This document shows positions 36,001 through 42,985 of a DNA stretch of 64,000 nt, in pieces. Below the pieces are notes generated by a model, which did no database searches, had not been told where the DNA came from, and saw nothing but the letters and a program-made list of their open reading frames with translations. The stretch is taken from the NCBI RefSeq assembly GCF_004339745.1, contig NZ_SMGP01000006.1, positions 124,001-188,000 of the forward strand. The letters run 5' to 3'. Positions within the stretch are counted from its first letter, which is position 1. The number at the start of each line of letters is the position of its first letter. The DNA is from Paraburkholderia sp. BL9I2N2 (GTDB taxonomy: Bacteria > Pseudomonadota > Gammaproteobacteria > Burkholderiales > Burkholderiaceae). Made by a program: the position numbers and the translations under genes.

Positions 36001-36528
36001 TTAAAGGTCGACTTGCCTCAGCGACTCGCGGCAGGCTACCGCCAGCTGCTGATATTTTCGCGTAGCTTCGATCTTTCCAAGCAACTCGTCTTCCGTCAAT
36101 TGCCGAATCACCCGTGCCGGGATCCCGGCCACGAGGCTCTTCGCAGGCACGAGCCAGCCGGACTTGACGAAAGCGCATGCCGCTACGATGGCCGATGCTT
36201 CGACCAGGACGTCATCCATGACGACCGCCTTCATGCCAATCAAAGTGTTCGGCATGAGGATCGCTCCGTGAACCACCGCGCCGTGCCCGACGTGAGAGTC
36301 CTTGCCGAGTTCGCATCGCTTGCCATGCCCCACGTGCAATGAACAGCTATCTTGTACATTACTTCCGTCCCCAATGGAGATTGACCCAAAATCTCCGCGG
36401 ATCGAAGCAAACGGACCGATGTAGCAATGTGGACCAATCGTCACGTCACCTATCACGCATGCCAGCGGATGGATGAAGGCTGTCGGATCGATACAGGGTG
36501 CGTTTCCCTGATATTCGTAGATGGGCAT
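36001..36528 (-). CDS. Gamma-carbonic anhydrase family protein (PaaY/CaiE-like)
   Basis: A 175-residue hexapeptide-repeat protein: FIHPLACVIGDVTIGPHCYIG opens the beta-helix, and metal-binding His residues appear in LHVGHGKRC and SHVGHGAVVHGA. The length and the C-terminal helix match PaaY, a thioesterase that removes stuck CoA intermediates in phenylacetate catabolism, and CaiE of carnitine operons. It is next to the MHS carrier gene, which ends 36 bp away on the same strand. An IS4-like end abuts its stop codon without damage to the frame. Confidence 0.88.
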   Translation of the reverse strand: MPIYEYQGNAPCIDPTAFIHPLACVIGDVTIGPHCYIGPFASIRGDFGSISIGDGSNVQDSCSLHVGHGKRCELGKDSHVGHGAVVHGAILMPNTLIGMKAVVMDDVLVEASAIVAACAFVKSGWLVPAKSLVAGIPARVIRQLTEDELLGKIEATRKYQQLAVACRESLRQVDL

Positions 36529-36564
36529 GGTCCTCCTCTTCAGGACAAGCGCGATCGGCGCGGT

Positions 36565-38220
36565 TCAACCAGCGTTGATGTCGACTCCACGCGTTTCGCG
36601 AACAAGTACAAGTCCCACCAAAAACGATGCAACGGCAATCACAATTGGATACCAGAGCCCGGAGTAAATGTTTCCCTGCGCTGCGACAATCGCGAAGGCC
36701 GATGCTGGTAGAAACCCGCCGAACCAGCCATTACCGATGTGATAGGGCAAAGACATCGATGTGTATCGTATCCGCGTAGGAAAGTACTCGACCAGCATTG
36801 CCGCAATCGGACCATATACCATTGTTCCGTAGATCATCAGGATCGCCAGAAACAGAATAGCCATGGGCATGTTCATCAACGACGGATCGGCCTTGAGCGG
36901 ATAGCCGGCAGACTTAAGAGTCGACCTCAAACTGCTCTCGAACTGGGTTTGCTGTGCCTTCGCGTCAGGAGCCTTCGCGTTATACGCTGCGATTGTGGTC
37001 CGTCCGATGGTAACGGTCGCTGCCGCACCTGAGGGGGCCGCTTCGTTCTGGTAGCTCAATCCCGCCTTCGATAGCGCGCCCTTTGCTACGTCGCACGAAC
37101 TGGTGAAGCTGGCCGTCCCTACCGGATTGAACTGGAATGAACATTCGCCTGGATCCGCTTTCACCACAATGGGCGAACTCACCTGCGCTGCCTCGAGTGC
37201 AGGGTTGATGTAGTGGGTCAGGCCTTTGAAGAGCGGGAAATACGTTGCGGCAGCCAGAACAAAGCCCGCCAGGATAATGGGCTTACGGCCGACCCGGTCA
37301 GATAGAGAACCAAAAACCAGGTAAAAAGGCGTAGAGATGACAAGGGCGATCGCCAGCACAATATTGGCGATCGGCCCGTCCAGCTTCAGCGTCTGGGTGA
37401 GAAAAAACAGCGTGTAAAACTGGCCTGTGTACCACACTACCGCCTGACCGGCCGTCAACCCGAAGAGCACCACAAGCACCAGCTTCAGGTTTTTCCACTG
37501 CCCAAAGGCTTCGGTCACGGGCGCCTTCGAGGCTTTTCCTTCCGCTTTCATTTTTACGAACGCGGGCGACTCATGCAACTTCAACCGGATCCACACGGAT
37601 ATCCCTAGCAGCACGATTGACAGCAGGAACGGAACGCGCCATCCCCAGTCTGAAAATGCGCTTTCCCCAGTGGAAGTTCTCACACCCAGGATGACAACTA
37701 GAGACAGGAAGAGCCCAAGCGTCGCCGTCATCTGAATCCACGCTGTCCATGCCCCTCTCCGGTCGGCTGGCGCATGCTCAGATACATAAGTAGCGGCGCC
37801 GCCATATTCACCGCCAAGTGCGAGGCCTTGCAGCATGCGCATGCCAATGAAGAGGATGGGTGATGCGATACCAATCGTCGCAAATCCCGGCAGCAATCCA
37901 ATGAAGAATGTAGAGGCGCCCATCAGAAGGATCGTTACCAGAAACGTATATTTCCGACCCACGAGATCGCCAAGCCGCCCGAATACGATTGCACCAAACG
38001 GGCGAACGGCGAAACCCGCGGCAAAACTCAACAACGTGAAGATGAACGCAGCCGTTGGGTTAACCCCGGCGAAGACACTCTTGCTAATGAAGACGGCGAG
38101 CGATCCGGCGAGAAAGAAGTCATACCACTCGAACACTGTCCCGAGCGATGACGCGAAAACGACGAGCCGCTCGTCCTGAGACATGCGCGCGACAGGCAAT
38201 GCCTGATTTGTGACCGACAT
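36565..38220 (-). CDS. MHS-family MFS transporter with large periplasmic insert
   Basis: A 551-residue carrier of the metabolite:H+ symporter family (ShiA/KgtP relatives). It shows GTVFEWYDFFLAGSLAVF in helix 1, the loop motif FGRLGDLVGRKYTF, and QGLALGGEYGGAATYVSEHAP. Between helices 8/9 (GLTHYINPAL) and 9/10 (MPMAILFLAIL) lies an insert of about 120 residues with two cysteines, absent from short MHS members. A motif ACTTGCATTAC lies 40 bp upstream, the same as upstream of the molybdenum-hydroxylase operon, so the two may share control. The substrate is probably a carboxylate. Confidence 0.92.
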   Translation of the reverse strand: MSVTNQALPVARMSQDERLVVFASSLGTVFEWYDFFLAGSLAVFISKSVFAGVNPTAAFIFTLLSFAAGFAVRPFGAIVFGRLGDLVGRKYTFLVTILLMGASTFFIGLLPGFATIGIASPILFIGMRMLQGLALGGEYGGAATYVSEHAPADRRGAWTAWIQMTATLGLFLSLVVILGVRTSTGESAFSDWGWRVPFLLSIVLLGISVWIRLKLHESPAFVKMKAEGKASKAPVTEAFGQWKNLKLVLVVLFGLTAGQAVVWYTGQFYTLFFLTQTLKLDGPIANIVLAIALVISTPFYLVFGSLSDRVGRKPIILAGFVLAAATYFPLFKGLTHYINPALEAAQVSSPIVVKADPGECSFQFNPVGTASFTSSCDVAKGALSKAGLSYQNEAAPSGAAATVTIGRTTIAAYNAKAPDAKAQQTQFESSLRSTLKSAGYPLKADPSLMNMPMAILFLAILMIYGTMVYGPIAAMLVEYFPTRIRYTSMSLPYHIGNGWFGGFLPASAFAIVAAQGNIYSGLWYPIVIAVASFLVGLVLVRETRGVDINAG

Positions 38221-38411
38221 GGTTTATCTCCATTAACCTTGAAAAGTCTATTTATAGTTACTTGCATTACCAGACTATACGAACTGAACGCACATATCGC
38301 AAGGAGCGACATCATCAACGTTTTCACCTAGATATGCGGACTTTTTTTTAAACACCACCTGCGAACGTGCTTAACGTTTCAGGTCGATTCAAGCTTTCAT
38401 AAGGCGCTGTA
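38221..38411. promoter_or_regulatory. AT-rich upstream region of the MHS carrier gene
   Basis: This 191-bp gap lies between the MHS gene and the end of the large minus-strand operon. It holds the ACTTGCATTAC motif at 38260-38270 flanked by TATAGT/ACTATA arms, and is the only AT-rich stretch nearby, so it should contain the promoter of the MHS/gamma-CA pair. Confidence 0.5.
38260..38270 (+). promoter_or_regulatory. Shared motif site A (ACTTGCATTAC)
   Basis: ACTTGCATTAC, 40 bp upstream of the MHS start. The core ACTTGCRTWA recurs at 50901, 51126 and, on the other strand, 53354. BzdR/BoxR operators are known to contain TGCA repeats, and a BoxR-like gene is in the window. Confidence 0.45.
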
Positions 38412-39011
38412 CTATTCCCGCTCAATGAGCGTCCACAATTTCGGCAAAAATATCTCCGTGAGGACAAGCGGAGCACCGCGGCGGCAGAAGACCGAGGAGC
38501 GTGACCATGCGTTCGCGATCGCAGAGCGGACGTCTACGAGGTTACGATCGACGAACGGCGTTTCAAACAGCGAAAAGGAGCCATACGAAAATACCGAGCG
38601 ACTGACTGCCGGGTCGTGATAGAGAAGGTTCGCCAGGGGCCGGGCCTGCAGTGTCCGAATCGACTTCCACGCCCCGCGACTCTCACAGGCCGATACGACG
38701 CTACGCGCCGCAATCACCGCTTCACCGTCGACGGCGAGGGTAATATCCCGCACCCAGCAGGAAACATCGTCGGCTGCAACTCTCAGATTTTTGTTTGCGG
38801 CAATCACGCTTCCAGTCAGCGGTGCAGCGAAACGAGGGGGCAGACACACGATCCCTTGCAGACCAACCCGAACCTCAACGTGACCCAATGTCTGTAGCGC
38901 TCGCGTAAGCGAACCCGGCCGGCGGAGCCATTGCGCCCATGAGCGCGGCACTGTGGATGGTAGCGCCGGGCGCCATCGCCTACCGCGAGGTACGGCTGTC
39001 AATGCACGCAT
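38412..39011 (-). CDS. Chorismate pyruvate-lyase (UbiC)-like protein
   Basis: A 199-residue protein resembling UbiC, which turns chorismate into 4-hydroxybenzoate and pyruvate. Matches to UbiC are WLRRPGSLTRALQ, CWVRDITLAVDGEAVIAARSVV (including the active-site Arg of WxR) and the C-terminal PLVLTEIFLP with the conserved Glu. It is longer than E. coli UbiC at the N-terminus. ATG 39011 has AGGA 7 nt upstream. It is the last gene of the operon, 55 bp after the GabD-type gene. A ubiquinone gene here would be odd; a related carboxylate-binding or lyase role in the pathway is possible. Confidence 0.75.
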   Translation of the reverse strand: MRALTAVPRGRRWRPALPSTVPRSWAQWLRRPGSLTRALQTLGHVEVRVGLQGIVCLPPRFAAPLTGSVIAANKNLRVAADDVSCWVRDITLAVDGEAVIAARSVVSACESRGAWKSIRTLQARPLANLLYHDPAVSRSVFSYGSFSLFETPFVDRNLVDVRSAIANAWSRSSVFCRRGAPLVLTEIFLPKLWTLIERE

Positions 39012-39066
39012 TCAACATTCCTAAAGTTTGTGTGCGACTGCCCCTACTCCTACACCTTCGTCCGCT

Positions 39067-40548
39067 TCAGGCAATGCCCCCCATACAGAGATATTTGAGT
39101 TCGGTATAGTCTTCGATGCCGTACCTGGATCCTTCGCGACCAAGACCGCTTTCCTTGACGCCACCGAACGGCGCCACCTCAGTAGAAATCAACCCCTCGT
39201 TAATTCCGACAATGCCGTACTCCAACGCCTCCGCCACCTTCCAGACCCGGCCGACGTCGCGCCCGTAAAAGTACGAAGCAAGCCCAAATTCCGTGTCGTT
39301 CGCGAGTGCGATCGCCTCTTCGTCCGTCCTGAAGCGAAATATCGGTGCGACCGGCCCAAAGGTTTCCTCGCGGAAGATCTGCATGTCGTGCGTCGCGTCC
39401 GCGAGTATTGTCGGCTGATAGAAATTGCCGCCTCGCTCGTGGTGTTTCCCGCCTACAACCACACGGGCGCCCTTCGCGACCGCGTCGGTCACATGCTCAT
39501 GCACCTTTGCTACGGCTTTGTCATCGATGAGAGGGCCGATCAGTGTCGTCTGATCCAGTCCGTCCCCGACATTTAGCTTCCTGACCTCCGTTGCAAGCTT
39601 TTCAACGAAAGCGTCGTATACTCCGTCCTGAACCAGCAGACGGTTGGCGCATACGCAGGTTTGCCCGGCATTGCGGTACTTCGATGCAATCGCCCCTTTA
39701 ACTGCCGCATCCAGGTCTGCATCGTCGAACACGATGAAAGGCGCATTGCCGCCCAGTTCCATTGACGCCTTTTTCACAGTGGAGGCGCACTGCGCGAGCA
39801 GCAGCTTTCCAACTTCCGTCGACCCCGTAAACGACAGCTTCCGAACGGTAGGGTTGGCCGTCATTTCCCCACCGATCGCCGTTGCAGAACCGGTCAGGCA
39901 AGAGATGACGCCTTGTGGCACTCCCGCGCGTTCGGCAAGGACACACAGCGCAAGCGCCGAGAACGGTGTCTGACTGGCCGGTTTGATTACCATGGTGCAG
40001 CCTGCCGCCAGTGCGGGACCGATCTTGCGCGTAAGCATTGCTGCCGGGAAATTCCATGGCGTGATCGCCGCGCACACGCCAATTGGCTGCCGTAGAACCA
40101 CAATGCGCTTGTCGCGGCCATGCCCGGGGATGGTATCGCCGTAGAGGCGCTTGGCCTCCTCGCCAAACCATTCGAGAAACGATGCGGCATACGCAATCTC
40201 TCCGCGGCTCTCGGCAAGCGGTTTGCCCTGCTCCGCGGTCATGATGACCGCAAGATCTTCCTGGTTCGCAAGCAGCAGCTCATACCAGCGGCGAAGAATT
40301 GCACCACGCTCCTTGCCCGTCCGCGCACTCCATTCCTTCAACGCTTCATCAGCAGCGGCGATAGCCCGCCGGGTTTCGTCTGCGCCCATGCGTGGCACTG
40401 TGCCAAGCGACCGACCGGTCGCCGGGTTGCTAACGTCGATTGTCGCTCTGCTATCGGCTTCACACCACTCGCCGGCAATCAGACACGTGTTCCTGACAAG
40501 GCTTGCGTCCTTCAGCGGGACGGAGACAGGAAATCTGGAATTAGACAT
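39067..40548 (-). CDS. gabD: Succinate-semialdehyde dehydrogenase (GabD type)
   Basis: A 493-residue NAD(P)-dependent aldehyde dehydrogenase. It has the family motifs TPWNFPAAMLTRKIGPALAAG, SFTGSTEVGKLLLAQCA, MELGGNAPFIVFDDADLD with the general-base Glu, and NAGQTCVCANR with the nucleophile Cys. The overall sequence is that of GabD, which oxidises succinate semialdehyde to succinate, though relatives oxidise glutarate semialdehyde or other aldehydes. It follows the CoA ligase gene by 18 bp. With an Fe-type alcohol dehydrogenase and a lactonase-type hydrolase in the same operon it forms a set like BlcABC. Confidence 0.9.
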   Translation of the reverse strand: MSNSRFPVSVPLKDASLVRNTCLIAGEWCEADSRATIDVSNPATGRSLGTVPRMGADETRRAIAAADEALKEWSARTGKERGAILRRWYELLLANQEDLAVIMTAEQGKPLAESRGEIAYAASFLEWFGEEAKRLYGDTIPGHGRDKRIVVLRQPIGVCAAITPWNFPAAMLTRKIGPALAAGCTMVIKPASQTPFSALALCVLAERAGVPQGVISCLTGSATAIGGEMTANPTVRKLSFTGSTEVGKLLLAQCASTVKKASMELGGNAPFIVFDDADLDAAVKGAIASKYRNAGQTCVCANRLLVQDGVYDAFVEKLATEVRKLNVGDGLDQTTLIGPLIDDKAVAKVHEHVTDAVAKGARVVVGGKHHERGGNFYQPTILADATHDMQIFREETFGPVAPIFRFRTDEEAIALANDTEFGLASYFYGRDVGRVWKVAEALEYGIVGINEGLISTEVAPFGGVKESGLGREGSRYGIEDYTELKYLCMGGIA

Positions 40549-40566
40549 GGTCTGTTCATCCTTCTA

Positions 40567-42153
40567 TCAAGATTTATCTTTGGCGAGAGGCGGCGTGACG
40601 GCCTCAATCAATTCCAGGCCCTCGCGCAGTTTGAAACGCATCACCTTGCCGGAGCCCGTGCGCGGAATCTCATCAACAACGTGGATCGCGTGCGGCACCT
40701 TGTATGCGGACAACTGGGTCCGGCAATGCGCAAGCAATGCCTCAACCTCGATCGATCCGACGACACGTTCGACAACGAAAACCACTGGCACTTCGCCCAG
40801 ATGCGGATGTGCGATGCCGGTCACGGCACAGTCCAGCACGCCGTCGAACGCCGACACGAGTTCTTCGATCTCGGCTGGAGAGATATTCTGGCCGCCACGG
40901 ATAATCACCTCTTTGAGCCGTCCGGTGATCGTGAGGTAGCCCGAAGCATCAAAGCGCGCCAGGTCCCCCGTGTGATACCAGCCGTTCTTCAGGGCGGCGT
41001 CGGTTTCGGCGGGCTTGTTCAGGTACCCCTTCATCACGTTGGGACCGCGAACGAGCAGTTCACCCTCTTCCCCCACGCCGACGTCCCGCATACCGATAGG
41101 CTCCACAATGCGCGCAGCGACGCCTGGAATCGGCAAACCGCACGAACCGTAAGGTCTGGAACCACTGGGCCAGTTCATGGTCACCATCGTCGAAGTTTCG
41201 GTGATCCCATAGCCGTCCAGCAGCTTGACGCCAAAGCGCTCCTCAAAATCGCGGTTGGTCGCCGCCGGCAGAATGGCACCGGCCGAAACACACAGGCGAA
41301 GACCCGGCAAGGCGGTCATGCCCGTCGACTTCGAACCTTCAAGCAGATAGTGAAACATCGTCGGAACACCCGGCATGATCGAGAAATTCCCTTCCGCCAG
41401 GAGTTTCGGGATTTCCCTCGACGAGTACTTTTCCATCAGGTACTCGGTTGCACCAACCGCCAGTACACTAAGTACTGCGAAATTCAGAGCATACGAATGA
41501 TAAAGCGGGAGGCAACTCAGGACGCGATCGTTCGCATTAAGGCCGGCAATCGGTGCCCAGCATGCGGCGGTCACCCAAAGCATGCTGCGCGTAGAAAGGA
41601 GCACGCCCTTGGCCTTCCCCGTCGTGCCGGACGTATAAACGACAAATGCCGGCAAGTCCAGCGTATCGGGATCCAGCGGAGCGCGCTGCCCTTTTTCCTG
41701 CACGATCCGTGCGTAGTCTGTTCCCACCACTGGCGCTGACGCCCATTGAACGGTCACATATTCCTTGAGCAATGGGATCGTTGCGCCTATCTGGCGCACC
41801 TCGCTCTCGCGCGCATCGCTGGCCACAACGGCCGAGCATGACGCGTCAGTGAGTCGATATTCAATCTCGGGCCCAGTAGCTTCGTGGCTGATCGGCACAG
41901 CGATTCCACCTGCGCGCACGCACGCAAGGCAGCTGACGACCCATTCGACCGAATTGGGCAGCAGTATCGCTACCCGGTCCCCCGGTTGGACGCCAGACGC
42001 CTCGAAATGCGCGGCGAGACGCGCGGTGGCTTCCTCGAGTTGGACATAAGTAAGCGAGGACCTTTCGTCCTGAAACGACACCTTGTCAGGCTGCGTGGCG
42101 GCGTGCCGCTTGAGCAGTTCATGCACCGGCGCGATGAGTTCCGTCTGAATCAT
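40567..42153 (-). CDS. AMP-forming acyl/aryl-CoA ligase
   Basis: A 528-residue adenylate-forming ligase that makes a CoA thioester from a carboxylic acid, ATP and CoA. Motifs are the P-loop VVYTSGTTGKAKGV, the GYGITETSTMV loop, YHTGDLARFDASGYLTITGR, KEVIIRGGQNISPAEIEE and the catalytic-lysine context RTGSGKVMRFKL. AAGGAGA precedes ATG 42153. Its position downstream of the molybdenum hydroxylase genes suggests that the hydroxylase acts on the CoA ester formed here. The acid is not identifiable; short-chain, aromatic and furoic acids are all possible. Confidence 0.92.
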   Translation of the reverse strand: MIQTELIAPVHELLKRHAATQPDKVSFQDERSSLTYVQLEEATARLAAHFEASGVQPGDRVAILLPNSVEWVVSCLACVRAGGIAVPISHEATGPEIEYRLTDASCSAVVASDARESEVRQIGATIPLLKEYVTVQWASAPVVGTDYARIVQEKGQRAPLDPDTLDLPAFVVYTSGTTGKAKGVLLSTRSMLWVTAACWAPIAGLNANDRVLSCLPLYHSYALNFAVLSVLAVGATEYLMEKYSSREIPKLLAEGNFSIMPGVPTMFHYLLEGSKSTGMTALPGLRLCVSAGAILPAATNRDFEERFGVKLLDGYGITETSTMVTMNWPSGSRPYGSCGLPIPGVAARIVEPIGMRDVGVGEEGELLVRGPNVMKGYLNKPAETDAALKNGWYHTGDLARFDASGYLTITGRLKEVIIRGGQNISPAEIEELVSAFDGVLDCAVTGIAHPHLGEVPVVFVVERVVGSIEVEALLAHCRTQLSAYKVPHAIHVVDEIPRTGSGKVMRFKLREGLELIEAVTPPLAKDKS

Positions 42154-42232
42154 TGCTGTCTCCTTGAGCGACGGCGACCGTAACCGTTGCGGCCGGCACC
42201 ATCCACCTGCTTCCCTACATCCTTGGCCCGCA

Positions 42233-42985
42233 TCAGACCATGCTGAAACCGCCGCTGATGCTGATCACCTGGCCGGTAATCCAGCTACCCTTATCGGACG
42301 CCAGCAGAACCGCCATTGGCGCGACATCACCGGGCTGGCCAAGTCGACGCAACGGATAGAGTTTCGTCAGTTTCTCGCGGTTCGCTTCGAGGAACTCCGG
42401 GTCATGCGCTGTCTCGATGAGGCCGAGCGCAAGGGAGTTCGCGGTCGTTCCGGATCGCGTTTCACGGGCAATCGATTTCATCAACGCGATATTGGCCGCA
42501 CGTGCCGCAGCCCCGATCGCAAGACCCGACTCTCCAACCCGCGAAGAGTCACCCATGACGCAGATGATGCGACCGCTTCCTTTCTGCGCTTCAAGGTGCG
42601 GCAGCGCCGCGTGAGTGCAATTCAATGTGCCATACAGGCAGACGTCGATCTGCTTGCGCCACTCATCTGGAGTGCTGTCCGAGAAACGCTTGCGAATCAC
42701 GAGGCCGGCGTTATTCACGAGAATGTTGAGTGCGCCGAATTCGGCGACAGTCTGGGCAACCATCGCATCTACCGCCGCGCGGTCGGAAATGTCGCAGCCG
42801 ATTGCGAGCGCGCGCCCACCGTTCTCCCGGATTTCCGCCACCACCGATTCTGCGTTGGCCTTGGAACCATGATAGTTGATCACTACGCTCGCGCCTTCAG
42901 CGGCCAACCCGATGGCGATTTCTCGGCCTACATCACGGGCGCCACCGGTGATCAGCGCGACCTTGCCGTCTAGTTCGAACTTCAT
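42233..42985 (-). CDS. Short-chain dehydrogenase/reductase fold protein lacking the YxxxK catalytic pair
   Basis: This 250-residue Rossmann protein has the classical SDR cofactor motif GGARDVGREIA (for TGxxxGIG), NNAGLV and the C-terminal GSWITGQVISISGGFS. At the active site the expected Tyr-x-x-x-Lys before the conserved A-x-x-L helix reads Gly-Ala-Ala-Ala-Arg (AIGAAARAANIALMK). The Ser of VMGDSS remains. Normal SDR redox chemistry is therefore doubtful, and a non-redox or structural role is possible. The ATG overlaps the stop of the large hydroxylase subunit (ATGA), and AGGAG precedes it. Confidence 0.88.
   Translation of the reverse strand: MKFELDGKVALITGGARDVGREIAIGLAAEGASVVINYHGSKANAESVVAEIRENGGRALAIGCDISDRAAVDAMVAQTVAEFGALNILVNNAGLVIRKRFSDSTPDEWRKQIDVCLYGTLNCTHAALPHLEAQKGSGRIICVMGDSSRVGESGLAIGAAARAANIALMKSIARETRSGTTANSLALGLIETAHDPEFLEANREKLTKLYPLRRLGQPGDVAPMAVLLASDKGSWITGQVISISGGFSMV

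Noticed and set aside
40120..41739. 539-codon plus-strand ORF opposite the GabD and CoA-ligase genes
   Set aside because: It is fully antisense to two well-supported genes, has a His/Arg-rich composition typical of reverse-frame GC-rich DNA, and has no domain.
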